Made by a program: the position numbers and the translations under genes
The notes under the pieces: model-generated
The model's database searches: none
What the model was told of the DNA's origin: nothing
What the model saw: only the letters and a program-made list of their open reading frames with translations
Source: Actinophytocola sp036555685
GTDB lineage: Bacteria; Actinomycetota; Actinomycetes; Mycobacteriales; Pseudonocardiaceae
Reading direction: 5' to 3'
DNA: 64,000 nucleotides
NCBI RefSeq assembly: GCF_036555685.1
Contig: NZ_DATBKY010000041.1
Location: 1-64,000, forward strand
Part shown: piece by piece, positions 15,261-23,773 of the stretch
How positions within the stretch are numbered: position 1 is the first letter of the stretch
Layout: every line of letters starts with the position of its first letter

Positions 15261-16504
15261 ACGGCCGCGATCGCCTCCCGCCACAGGGCCAGGCCCTCGT
15301 CGACCTGGTCGGCGGTGACCACCAGCGGCGGGATCATCCGGACCACGTTGCCGGCCGCGCCGCAGGTCAGCAGCAGCAGCCCGGCGGCCGCGGCGGCCTG
15401 CTGCACGCGGGCGGCCGTGGCCGCGTCCGGCTCGCCGTCGCGGTCGACGAACTCGTTGCCCAGCATCAGGCCCAGGCCGCGGACATCGCCGATGGCCGGC
15501 ACGTCCGCCGCGACCTTGGCGAGGCCCTCGCGCAGCCGCGCGCCCATCTTGTCGGCGTTCTCGACCAGGCCCTCGGACTGCACGACGTCGAGCGTGGCGA
15601 GCGCCGCCGCACACGCGACCGCGTTGCCGCCGTACGTCCCGCCCTGCGAGCCCGGCCACGCCTTGGCCATGAGGTCGCGCGGCGCGGCGATCGCCGACAG
15701 CGGGAAGCCGCTCGCCAGGCCCTTCGCCGTGATGAGCACGTCAGGCCGCACGCCGAAGTGCTGGTGGCCCCAGAACTTCCCGGTCCGCCCGAAGCCGGTC
15801 TGCACCTCGTCGATGACGAGCAGGATGCCGTGCCGGTCGGCGCGCTCGCGCAGACCCTGCAGGAACTCGGTGTTCGCCGGCACGTAACCACCCTCGCCGA
15901 GCACCGGCTCGACGAAGAACGCCGCGGTCTCCGCGGGCGAGGAGATCGTGGCCAGCACGTAGTCGAGCTCGCGCAGCGCGAACCGGGTCGCCTCCTGCTC
16001 CGACCAGCCGTACCGGTAGGCGGTGGGGAATGGCGCGACGGTGACACCGGCCATCAGCGGCGCGAAGCCGGCGCGGAACTTGGTCGCGGACGTCGTCATC
16101 GAGGCGGCGCCGATCGTGCGCCCGTGGAAGGAGCCGTGGAAGACCACGACGTTCGCGCGGCCGGTCGAATGGCGCGCCAGCCGCAGCGCCGCCTCGACGG
16201 CCTCGCTGCCGGAGTTGACGTAGAACATCGTGTCGAGGCCCTCGGGGAGGACCGCGCCCAGCCGCTCGGACAGGGTCAGCAGCGGCCGGTGCATGACCGT
16301 CGTGTACTGGCCGTGGATCAGCTTGGCCGCCTGCTCCTGGACCGCCCTGACGACCTTTGGGTGGCAGTGGCCGGTGCTCGTCACGCCGATGCCCGCGGTG
16401 AAGTCGAGATACCGGCGCCCGTCCTCGCCGTAGAGGTACACGCCCTCACCGCGTTCGGCGAGCACGGGCGTCGCCTGCTTGAGAATCGGGGACAGCTCAG
16501 CCAT
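15257..16504 (-). CDS. class III aminotransferase, 4-aminobutyrate/acetylornithine type
   Basis: This 415-residue PLP enzyme belongs to the GabT/ArgD class. Conserved parts are the VNSGSEAVEAALRLAR phosphate site, HGSFHGRTIGAASMT, the FVEPVLGEGGYVP segment, VIDEVQTGFGRTGKFW with the PLP aspartate, and ITAKGLASGFPLSA with the Schiff-base lysine. The isolated position and the GntR-type operator upstream favour a catabolic GABA aminotransferase over arginine biosynthesis. I use the ATG at 16504, 5 bases after AGGAG, in place of the GTG two codons earlier. Confidence 0.9.
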   Translation of the reverse strand: MAELSPILKQATPVLAERGEGVYLYGEDGRRYLDFTAGIGVTSTGHCHPKVVRAVQEQAAKLIHGQYTTVMHRPLLTLSERLGAVLPEGLDTMFYVNSGSEAVEAALRLARHSTGRANVVVFHGSFHGRTIGAASMTTSATKFRAGFAPLMAGVTVAPFPTAYRYGWSEQEATRFALRELDYVLATISSPAETAAFFVEPVLGEGGYVPANTEFLQGLRERADRHGILLVIDEVQTGFGRTGKFWGHQHFGVRPDVLITAKGLASGFPLSAIAAPRDLMAKAWPGSQGGTYGGNAVACAAALATLDVVQSEGLVENADKMGARLREGLAKVAADVPAIGDVRGLGLMLGNEFVDRDGEPDAATAARVQQAAAAAGLLLLTCGAAGNVVRMIPPLVVTADQVDEGLALWREAIAAV

Positions 16505-16520
16505 CAGCACTCCTCGTCCG

Positions 16521-16536
16521 GGATTGTCGACAATCC
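16521..16536. promoter_or_regulatory. perfect palindrome GGATTGTCGACAATCC, GntR-type operator
   Basis: A perfect 16-bp palindrome lies 17 bases before the aminotransferase start. The core TTGTCGACAA fits the TnGTnnnACnA consensus of FCD-type GntR regulators. TAGGAT on the minus strand (16538-16533) could be the -10 box, which would place the site over the transcription start. No GntR gene is in the window. Confidence 0.65.
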
Positions 16537-16552
16537 TACGGGGGAGCCTAGG

Positions 16553-17182
16553 CTAGTGACCTCGGGCGATCCACTCCTCCAGGTGAGGCGCCTCGGCCCC
16601 GATCGTGGTGTCGTCCCCGTGGCCGGTGTGCACGACGGTCTCAGGCGGCAGTGTCAGCAGCCGCTCGCGGATCGAATGGACGATCGTCGGGAAGTCCGAG
16701 TAGGACCGGCCCGTGGCGCCGGGCCCGCCGTTGAACAGCGTGTCGCCGGTGAACACGACGCCGAGCTCGGGCACGTGCAGGCAGATCGCCCCCGGCGCGT
16801 GGCCGGGCGTGTGCAGCACTCGGACGTCCGTGCCCGCGACGCGCAGCGTGTCGAGGTCGGTGAGCTCGGCGGACGGTCGCGTGTCGGGGTGCGCGAGCCG
16901 CCAGAGAGGGTCGTCGGCCGGATGCAGCAGGACCGGCGCGCCGACCTTGGCCGAGAGCGCGGGCGCGGCGTTGACGTGGTCGTCGTGCGCGTGCGTGCAG
17001 ACGATCGCGACGATCTCGCGTCCGTTCGCGGCGACGGCGATGGCCTCGGCATCGTGGGCGGCGTCGACGACCAGGGCCTGCTCGTCGTCGCCGAGGAGCC
17101 AGACGTTGTTGTCGACATCCCAGCTGCCGCCGTCGAGGTTGAACGTGCCGGAGGTGACGATCTTCTCGATCCGGGCCGGCAC
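16553..17182 (-). CDS. MBL-fold hydrolase partner of MscR
   Basis: This 209-residue metallo-beta-lactamase-fold protein resembles glyoxalase II. It has the binuclear metal motif THAHDDH, then HTPGHAPG, FTGDTLF and HTGHGDDT. In mycobacteria the gene after mscR (Rv2260-like) encodes the same type of hydrolase, presumed to hydrolyse the S-formyl-mycothiol produced by MscR. The GTG start at 17182 overlaps the mscR stop by one base (TAGTG), so the two are co-transcribed. Confidence 0.88.
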   Translation of the reverse strand: MPARIEKIVTSGTFNLDGGSWDVDNNVWLLGDDEQALVVDAAHDAEAIAVAANGREIVAIVCTHAHDDHVNAAPALSAKVGAPVLLHPADDPLWRLAHPDTRPSAELTDLDTLRVAGTDVRVLHTPGHAPGAICLHVPELGVVFTGDTLFNGGPGATGRSYSDFPTIVHSIRERLLTLPPETVVHTGHGDDTTIGAEAPHLEEWIARGH

Positions 17183-18267
17183 TAGAAGACCACCACCGAG
17201 CGCAGCACATCGCCGTCGTGCATCTTGGTGAACGCCTCCTCGACCTGGTCGAGCGCGATGGTCTCGGTGACGAACGCGTCGAGGTCGAGCCGGCCCTGGC
17301 GGTAGAGGTCGATCAGGTACGGGAAGTCGCGCGAGGGCAGGCAGTCGCCGTACCAGCTGGACTTGAGCGAACCGCCGCGCGAGAAGAAGTCGATCATCGG
17401 CATGTCGAGCCGCATGTCCGGCGTGGGGACGCCGACCAGCACGACCGTGCCGGCGAGGTCGCGGGCGTAGAAGGCCTGCTTCCAGGTCTCGGGACGGCCG
17501 ACCGCTTCGATCACGACGTCCGCGCCGAAACCACCGGTGAGCTCCTGGACGGCCTCGACGACGTCGGCGTCCTTGGCGTCGACCGTGTGCGTGGCGCCGA
17601 ACTTCCTGGCCCACTCGAGCTTGCGCTCGTCGAGGTCGATCGCGATGATCTTCGTAGCGCCGGCGATCGAGGCGCCCGCGACCGCCGCACTGCCGACACC
17701 GCCGCAGCCGATGACCGCGACGCTGTCACCGCGCGTCACGCCGCCGGTGTTCACCGCGGCGCCGAGGCCGGCCATGATCCCGCAGCCGAGCAGCCCCGCG
17801 GCGGCGGGGCTGGCCTCCGGGTCCACCTTGGTGCACTGTCCGCTGTGGACGAGCGTCTTCTCGGCGAAGGCGCCGATGCCCAGTGCCGGCGAGAGCTTCG
17901 TGCCGTCGGTGAGCGTCATCGGCTGCTCGGCGTTGAAGGTGGCGAAGCAGTACCAGGGGCGGCCGCGCAGGCAGGCGCGGCAGGTGCCGCAGACGGCGCG
18001 CCAGTTGAGGATGACGTAGTCGCCGGGCGCCAGGTCGGTCACGCCCTCGCCGACGGACTCGACGGTGCCGGCGGCTTCGTGGCCGAGGAGGAAGGGGAAC
18101 TCGTCGTTGATGCCGCCCTCGCGGTAGTGCAGGTCGGTGTGGCAGACGCCGCAGGCCTGGACCCTGACCACCGCCTCGCCCGGCCCAGGATCGGGCACGA
18201 CGATCGTCTCGATCTCGACGGGCGCGCCCTTCGCCCTGGCGATGACGCCCCGAACCTCCTGAGCCAT
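17182..18267 (-). CDS. mscR: S-(hydroxymethyl)mycothiol dehydrogenase / nitrosomycothiol reductase
   Basis: MscR is a zinc-dependent alcohol dehydrogenase that oxidises the formaldehyde-mycothiol adduct with NAD and reduces S-nitrosomycothiol. The 361-residue protein has the catalytic zinc site around ACGVCHTDL and LLGHEAAG (His63), four structural cysteines (93, 96, 99, 107), the Rossmann motif GCGGVGSAAVAGA, and long stretches I recognise from mycobacterial MscR, such as RDLAGTVVLVGVPTPDM. ATG at 18267 follows GAGGTGG. It is followed directly by its MBL partner gene and implies a mycothiol-producing host. Confidence 0.94.
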   Translation of the reverse strand: MAQEVRGVIARAKGAPVEIETIVVPDPGPGEAVVRVQACGVCHTDLHYREGGINDEFPFLLGHEAAGTVESVGEGVTDLAPGDYVILNWRAVCGTCRACLRGRPWYCFATFNAEQPMTLTDGTKLSPALGIGAFAEKTLVHSGQCTKVDPEASPAAAGLLGCGIMAGLGAAVNTGGVTRGDSVAVIGCGGVGSAAVAGASIAGATKIIAIDLDERKLEWARKFGATHTVDAKDADVVEAVQELTGGFGADVVIEAVGRPETWKQAFYARDLAGTVVLVGVPTPDMRLDMPMIDFFSRGGSLKSSWYGDCLPSRDFPYLIDLYRQGRLDLDAFVTETIALDQVEEAFTKMHDGDVLRSVVVF

Positions 18268-18405
18268 GTGCCACCTCGTCTCCGTGCACCGATACGTAGG
18301 TGTACTTCTACCAGGCCGGCGGCGCCGGTTGTCGGGCCGAGTTTCGCGACCAGCCGGAATTCGGCGCCTCCCGGGTTGTCCACAGAGTCGCACCTCGGCG
18401 GGTGA

Positions 18406-18447
18406 ATCTTGTCGGTGGGCCGGTGAGGTGGTGATCGGGGGCCGGAG
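18406..18447 (+). repeat. intergenic repeat, copy 2 (ATCTTGTCGG ... TCGGGGGCCGGAG)
   Basis: ATCTTGTCGG at 18406-18415 and TCGGGGGCCGGAG at 18435-18447 match the pair at 5388-5432, with a shorter spacer (19 bases against 22). This copy lies in the 294-base gap between the end of fbiC and the start of mscR; the rest of that gap shows no gene. Confidence 0.45.
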
Positions 18448-18561
18448 GCCAGGTGGTTGGCTGCGCCGTGGATCAGCGGCGACCTGGCCCGAATGTGGCT
18501 CGCGGCCGGCGGGGATGCTCGGCTTCGTTGCTCGGCTCCGCCTCCGTTGTGCGGTTGGCGC

Positions 18562-21147
18562 TCAACCGCTCACCAGGGGCAGCAGGTTGGGGCGCCAGAC
18601 GCCGTCGTGTTCTCTTGCTGTCTTCAGGCGTTCCCCGGGGACCTCGCCGTAGGTCGTTGTCCGCTGCCTTGCCGGGCGGCCTGCCTTGTGTGCCAGCGCT
18701 TCCAGATCGGCGATCGTCTTGTAGCTGCCGTTCTCCGAGCCTGCCATCCGGCTGATCGTTTCCTCCATCAGCGTGCCGCCCAGGTCGTTCACGCCGCCGC
18801 GCAGCACGTCCACCACGCCCTGCTCCCCCAGTTTCACCCAGCTCGTCTGGATGTTGGCGATTCGCCCGTGCAGCAGCAGGCGCGCCAGGGCGTGAACCGC
18901 GCGGTTCTCCAGGTGCGTCGGGCCGGGGCGGGCTATGCCGGCCAGGTAAAGGGGGGCGTTGGTGTGGACGAACGGCAACAGGACGAACTCCGTGAAGCCG
19001 CCCGTCCGTTCCTGCAGTTCCCGGATCAGTTTGAGGTGTGCGACCCAGTGCGACGGGTTGTCGACATGGCCGTACATCATCGTCGAGGTCGTCGGCATAC
19101 CCAGGTCGTGTGCCGTCGTCACGACCTCGATCCACGCGTCAGTCGGGAGTTTCCCCTTTGTCAGGATCCACCGCACGTCATCGTCCAGGATCTCTGCCGC
19201 GGTGCCCGGTAACGAGTCCACTCCGGACTCTCGGGCAGCCGTCAGCCAGTCGCGGATGGACATGTTCGTGCGCGACGCGCCGTTCACGACCTCCATCGGG
19301 GAGAAGGCGTGTACGTGCAGGCCCGGCGCGCGCTTCTTGACCTCCGCCGCGATGTTGAAGTACGCCGTTCCGGGCAGGTCCGGGTGGATGCCACCCTGCA
19401 TGCAGACCTCGGTGGCGCCCACCGTCCACGCCTGGACCGCCCGCTGGCCTACCTGGTCCAGCGACAGGGTGTAGGCGTCGCTGTCCGTACGGCGCTGGGC
19501 GAACGCGCAGAAGCGGCAGCCCGTGTAGCACACGTTCGTGAAGTTGATGTTGCGGGTGACCACGTACGTCACCTCGTCCCCGACGGCGTCGGCGCGCACG
19601 GCGTCTGCCAGGGAAGCCAGGGCCTCGATCTCCGCCCCCGGGGACGCCGACAGCAGCGTGAGCGAGTCCTCATCGGACAGTCCACTCGGGTCGGACTCGG
19701 CGTGCCGCAGCGCGGCGGCGAACGACGAGCGGAGGCGGTCCGCCGGGCCCGAGGCGCGCGACGGCAGTGACGTCACCCGCGCGCGCAGCTCCTCCCAGTC
19801 CCCGTACACCGAGTCGAAGTCGTCGCGCCGGTCGCCCGTGCGGCCCACCGTGTCGATCGAGGCGTGCAGGTCCGTGCGGCCCGAGTCGGCCAGCGCGACC
19901 TCCGGCTCCTGCCAGGGGCGGCCCACCGGTGTCGCGCCCGGGACGGCCAGGCCGGTCACCGGGTCGGCCAGCGCGGCGACGTGACCGGCCACCCGCGGAT
20001 CCAGCCACGGCTCGCCCCGCCGGACGTACTCGGGGTAGATCGGCAGCCGTTCGGCCAGCCGGAAGCCGGCCGCCGAGGTGTGCTCGGTCAGCTCGTCCAG
20101 GCCAGGCCACGGACGCTCCGGGTTGACGTGGTCGATGGTCAGCGGCGACACGCCACCCCAGTCGTCGACCCCGGCGCGCACCAGCAACGAGTACTCGCCG
20201 CCGATCAGGTTCGGGGGCGCCTGGATGCGCATCTTCGGGCCGAGCACCAGCCGTGCGACGGCGACCGTCGCGGCAAGCTCGGCTGCCTCGACGTCCGCCA
20301 TGCCGGCCATCGCCGTGTCCGGCTTCGCACGGAAGTTCTGCACGATGACTTCCTGGATGCCGCCGTACTGCCGCGCGACCCGCCGGATCGCGAACAGCGA
20401 GTCGACCCGCTCGGCCGGCGTCTCGCCGATCCCGATCAAGATGCCGGTGGTGAACGGCACGTTGCTGCGCCCCGCGTCCTCCAGCACCCGCAACCGCACC
20501 GCCGGTTCCTTGTCCGGCGAGCCGTAGTGCGCGCCGCCCTTTTCCGACCACAGCCGCGTCGCCGTGGTCTCCAGCATCATGCCCATCGACGCCGACACCG
20601 GCTTCAGCCGCTGGAAGTCGCTCCACGACAGCACGCCGGGGTTCAGGTGCGGCAGCACCCCGGTCTCCTCGAGCACCTTGATCGACATGGCCCGGACGTA
20701 CGAGAGCGTGTCCGGGTAGCCGGCCTCCTCGAGCCACTCCCGCGCGGCGTGCCACCGGTCCTCGGGCCGGTCGCCGAGCGTGAACAGCACCTCCGTGCAT
20801 CCCAGCTCCGCGCCCCGGCGAGCGATGTCGAGCACCTCCTCCGGGCTGAGGAACGCGGCCGGCACGCGGCCCGGCACGGTGGCGAACGTGCAGTAATGGC
20901 AACGGTCGCGACACAGCTTGGTCAGCGGCACGAATACGCTGCGCGAGAACGTGATCACGCCCGGCCTGCCGGTCGCCTCGAGGCCGGCGTCCCGGACCCG
21001 CGACGCGGCCGCGAACAGCTGCTCGAGCTGCTCACCGCGCGCGTGTAGAAGCGTCTCGGCCTCGGTGCGGTCGAGCGCCACCCCGTCGCGGGCGCGGCGC
21101 AGCGCCCGCCGGATGGCTGACTCACTCGGCACGAAACCCTCGGTCAC
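18562..21147 (-). CDS. fbiC: 7,8-didemethyl-8-hydroxy-5-deazariboflavin (F0) synthase
   Basis: FbiC makes the F420 chromophore precursor F0 from tyrosine and a ribityl-diaminouracil by two radical-SAM reactions. The 861-residue protein fuses the CofG part (Cys79, Cys83, Cys86 in CRDRCHYC) and the CofH part (Cys540, Cys544, Cys547 in CYTGCRFC), the usual actinobacterial form. The GTG at 21147 is set by AGGAGGGG five bases upstream. The frame stays open for 180 more codons upstream, but that stretch is not FbiC-like. It indicates an F420-dependent host. Confidence 0.96.
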   Translation of the reverse strand: MTEGFVPSESAIRRALRRARDGVALDRTEAETLLHARGEQLEQLFAAASRVRDAGLEATGRPGVITFSRSVFVPLTKLCRDRCHYCTFATVPGRVPAAFLSPEEVLDIARRGAELGCTEVLFTLGDRPEDRWHAAREWLEEAGYPDTLSYVRAMSIKVLEETGVLPHLNPGVLSWSDFQRLKPVSASMGMMLETTATRLWSEKGGAHYGSPDKEPAVRLRVLEDAGRSNVPFTTGILIGIGETPAERVDSLFAIRRVARQYGGIQEVIVQNFRAKPDTAMAGMADVEAAELAATVAVARLVLGPKMRIQAPPNLIGGEYSLLVRAGVDDWGGVSPLTIDHVNPERPWPGLDELTEHTSAAGFRLAERLPIYPEYVRRGEPWLDPRVAGHVAALADPVTGLAVPGATPVGRPWQEPEVALADSGRTDLHASIDTVGRTGDRRDDFDSVYGDWEELRARVTSLPSRASGPADRLRSSFAAALRHAESDPSGLSDEDSLTLLSASPGAEIEALASLADAVRADAVGDEVTYVVTRNINFTNVCYTGCRFCAFAQRRTDSDAYTLSLDQVGQRAVQAWTVGATEVCMQGGIHPDLPGTAYFNIAAEVKKRAPGLHVHAFSPMEVVNGASRTNMSIRDWLTAARESGVDSLPGTAAEILDDDVRWILTKGKLPTDAWIEVVTTAHDLGMPTTSTMMYGHVDNPSHWVAHLKLIRELQERTGGFTEFVLLPFVHTNAPLYLAGIARPGPTHLENRAVHALARLLLHGRIANIQTSWVKLGEQGVVDVLRGGVNDLGGTLMEETISRMAGSENGSYKTIADLEALAHKAGRPARQRTTTYGEVPGERLKTAREHDGVWRPNLLPLVSG

Positions 21148-21613
21148 GGACACCCCTCCTGCTCGCGCGTGGCTGCCGTGCCCCCAAGCTAGCCCTCGCG
21201 GCCGACATCCCCGGCGTGATGGTCGTCGCTCTCTCAACGACAACCTCGCCTCGCCCGAGATCATTCCGGCCGCGACACCGATCGGCTCGGTGCCCAGCAG
21301 GACGCGGGTCGAGCCGCAGAGGCATCGTTGGTAGCGAACCCGGCCCTCGCTGGTGAGGCGGCTCGAGGCGGTGCGGATGGCGGCCGGACCGATCGCCACG
21401 CCGCCGCGCAGCGCCGCCGCGCCGGCCGGCTGCTCCCCCACCTGCGCCAACCGCGACGCCGTGCGCCGCCACCGGGCACGGGCCGCCGCCCACTGACATG
21501 CTCCTGACGTGTGCGGGCCGGCGGCGTACTCCCCCGGGCGTAGCCGCGGAGTCCACGCGGCGCTGACGACTTCCACAGCCGATGGGAGGAGTCTGAGGGC
21601 CGGAGGTGGAACC
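21148..21613. other. 466-base gap between fbiC and a membrane-protein gene
   Basis: The gap between the divergent fbiC and membrane-protein genes must hold both promoters. No ATG-started gene is convincing. A minus-strand segment (about 21240-21500) has strongly coding-like codon composition and is listed separately. The 40 bases before 21614 contain the ribosome-binding site GGAGGTGG of the next gene. Confidence 0.6.
21240..21500 (-). pseudogene. possible small cysteine-containing protein or gene remnant
   Basis: The minus-strand frame in phase with fbiC reads ACQWAAARARWRRTASRLA near 21498 and later EGRVRYQRCLCGSTRVLL. Third codon positions are nearly all G or C down to about 21244, then abruptly become AT-rich, as at a gene end, yet there is no stop there and no good start codon at the upstream edge; an ATG at about 21496 is in another frame. 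This fits a small zinc-type protein damaged by a frameshift, or a non-coding coincidence. I do not know the family. Confidence 0.3.
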
Positions 21614-22555
21614 ATGAACACCGCGATTCGTGCCATGGGCCGCTCGCTGGGGCGGAGCTGGGCCGAGGGCACCAGGATGGAGCACATCGCGTTCGTCGTC
21701 GGCGGGGTGTTGTTCGCGAGCGGGCTCGCGCACGTGGTCTATCTGCTCGCGACCGGCGCGTCGTGGGTCGGACCGGTCTCGCTGCGCAAGGCGGCGACCT
21801 TCGGGCTGTCGTTCGGCCTCACGCTGGCCACGGTCACGTGGGCCACGCATTTCGTCCGGCAGAACCCGGTCATGCGGCGGGTGCTGCTCGGCGGGTTCAC
21901 GCTGGCGTGCGTGCTCGAGACGTTCCTCGTGTCGCTGCAGGCGTGGCGCGGCGTGCCGTCGCACTTCAACTTCCAGACGCCGTTCGACGCGGCCGTCGCC
22001 GGCATGCTGGCGTTCGGCGGCCTGCTGATCGTCGTGCTCGTGCTGGCGTTCACGCTGTCGGCGTTCCGCGGTGTCGGCCAGAACTCGCCGAGCATGCGGC
22101 TGGCCCTGCGATACGGGTTCGTCGTGCTGGCCGCGGCGATGGGCATCGGTGCGGCGATGATCGCGGTCGGCGTGCCGCTGTCGCGGGCCGACCCGCAGGC
22201 CGCGTTCGACACGGGCGGTTTTCTCAAGCCGGCCCACGCGGTCACGATGCACGCGATCCTCGTGCTGCCCGGGCTCGCCTGGCTGCTGACGTTCACGTCG
22301 TGGGCGGAGTCCGTGCGGATGCGGATCGTGCGGCTCGGCATCGCCGGTTATACGCTCGTCGGTGCGGTCGTGATCGTGGAGTCGATCGCGAGGGTGTCGC
22401 CACTGGACGCGCCTCTCGTGCCGACGCTGCTGTCGCTGGCCGGACTCCTCGCGCTGGTCGCGGCGGGCCTGGTCGCGTGCTACGGCGCGCTGTACCGCCG
22501 GACTGTCGACAGGGGCGGACAATTCCCGACATCAGTGCACGAATCAGTAACCTGA
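21614..22555 (+). CDS. polytopic membrane protein, unknown function
   Basis: This 313-residue protein has about seven hydrophobic segments, including AFVVGGVLFASGLAHVVYLL, MLAFGGLLIVVLVLAFTL, YGFVVLAAAMGIGAAMIAV and VPTLLSLAGLLALVAAGLVA. No transporter or enzyme motif is visible. The ATG at 21614 follows GGAGGTGG. A TetR gene begins 4 bases after its stop with its own GAGGAG, so the two form an operon and the regulator probably controls the membrane protein. Confidence 0.8.
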   Translation: MNTAIRAMGRSLGRSWAEGTRMEHIAFVVGGVLFASGLAHVVYLLATGASWVGPVSLRKAATFGLSFGLTLATVTWATHFVRQNPVMRRVLLGGFTLACVLETFLVSLQAWRGVPSHFNFQTPFDAAVAGMLAFGGLLIVVLVLAFTLSAFRGVGQNSPSMRLALRYGFVVLAAAMGIGAAMIAVGVPLSRADPQAAFDTGGFLKPAHAVTMHAILVLPGLAWLLTFTSWAESVRMRIVRLGIAGYTLVGAVVIVESIARVSPLDAPLVPTLLSLAGLLALVAAGLVACYGALYRRTVDRGGQFPTSVHESVT

Positions 22556-22559
22556 GGAG

Positions 22560-23207
22560 ATGCCGACGAGGAAGTCGAAGACCGGCCGGACACAGCAGCA
22601 GCGCAGCGCCGCGATGCGCCGTCGCCTGCTCGACGCCACCGTCGACTGCCTCGTCCGCTACGGCTACTCCGGCACCACGACGACCCGGGTCACCGAGCTC
22701 GCGGGGGTGACCCGGGGCGCGCAGGTGCATCACTTCCCCACCCGCGCGGACCTCGTCTCCGCCGCGGTCCGCCACCTCGCCGCCCGGCGCACCGAGCTCG
22801 CCTTCGAGAAGATCGACGCGGTCCGCGACGCGCCCGACCCGCTCGACGCCGGGCTCGACCTGATGTGGGAGATCCACCAGGGCCCGATCCAGTACGCGAC
22901 TGTCGAGATGTGGGTCGCGGCCCGTACCGACCCCGAGCTGCGCGAGCAGCTGACGGCCGTGGAGCCGGAAGCCCGCGCGGCGCTGATGGAGTTCTCCGCG
23001 GCCGCGTTCGGCCGCTACGCCGACAACCCCCGGTTCCGGCACGTCATGTACACCGCGTTGGACACCGTCCGCGGCATCCTCCTACTTGGACTGTCCAACC
23101 CGGACAAGGGCCAGCTGGACATGTGGTGGAAGCGTGCCAAGGCGGACCTGCGGCTGCTGATCGACACCGCGCTCGGTCAGCCGGACCGCAGCAACGGGGC
23201 GAGGTAG
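22560..23207 (+). CDS. TetR-family regulator coupled to a membrane protein
   Basis: This 215-residue regulator has the helix-turn-helix RYGYSGTTTTRVTELAGVTRGAQVHHFPTRADLV. The C-terminal domain (MWEIHQGPIQYATVEMWVAARTDPELR) resembles TetR proteins of the C-terminal-YxxxxW type but gives no ligand. It starts 4 bases after the membrane-protein stop. Its last 31 bases overlap the 3' end of another, convergent TetR gene. Confidence 0.9.
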   Translation: MPTRKSKTGRTQQQRSAAMRRRLLDATVDCLVRYGYSGTTTTRVTELAGVTRGAQVHHFPTRADLVSAAVRHLAARRTELAFEKIDAVRDAPDPLDAGLDLMWEIHQGPIQYATVEMWVAARTDPELREQLTAVEPEARAALMEFSAAAFGRYADNPRFRHVMYTALDTVRGILLLGLSNPDKGQLDMWWKRAKADLRLLIDTALGQPDRSNGAR

Positions 23208-23773
23208 GCGCGGGCGAACGCGCGGACCTCGTCGTCGCTGGACAGCGGGATCGCGCCGTCGGGCATGAGGGTGAACGAGATAGCCAGGCGGACGAACACT
23301 TCCGCGATGCCGGCCGGGGTGCGGTCTGCCACCGGCGCGTCCGGGGCCTGGCGCACGAGGAAGTCCCGCGCCGCGGCGACGACCAGGGCGCCGTTGGTGG
23401 TCAGGTACGGCAGCAGGGCCTCCGGGTCGGCGGACAGCAGGCGGTTGAGCAGCCGGTCCTCGCGCGCGTAACGCACGCCGACGACGAAGCCCGCCACGAG
23501 CCGTTCCTCAGGCGACGCCAGGCCGGCGACCGCCTCCGCGATGCTGCTGAAGAACCGCCGCGACTCGCGGACCAGGACCGCCTGCACGAGCGCGTCCTTG
23601 CCGTCGAATCGGCGGTACAGCGTCGCGCGGGAGACGCCGGCCCGCCGCGCGACGACGTCGACGTTCGTGCGCCGCAGGCCGTAGGCGAGGAACTCCGCGA
23701 ACGCGGCGTCCAGAATGGACTCTCCCACTGCGTCGGTGTCCGGCTCGGCCAGGACGAGCTCCAGCAGGCTCAT
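23177..23773 (-). CDS. TetR-family regulator paired with an MpaB-like oxygenase
   Basis: This 198-residue regulator has the helix-turn-helix AYGLRRTNVDVVARRAGVSRATLYRRFDGKDALVQAV. I use the ATG at 23773, which overlaps the stop of the upstream oxygenase gene as ATGA; the longer frame has no coding character. Being co-transcribed with the oxygenase, it most likely acts on the inverted repeat at 24658-24672. It overlaps the convergent TetR gene by 31 bases. Confidence 0.9.
   Translation of the reverse strand: MSLLELVLAEPDTDAVGESILDAAFAEFLAYGLRRTNVDVVARRAGVSRATLYRRFDGKDALVQAVLVRESRRFFSSIAEAVAGLASPEERLVAGFVVGVRYAREDRLLNRLLSADPEALLPYLTTNGALVVAAARDFLVRQAPDAPVADRTPAGIAEVFVRLAISFTLMPDGAIPLSSDDEVRAFARAYLAPLLRSG

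Noticed and set aside
14699..17185. 828-codon plus-strand open frame
   Set aside because: It is an out-of-frame shadow of the AHSA1 gene and the opposite-strand aminotransferase and MBL genes; the translation is low-complexity R/A/G-rich and carries no motif.
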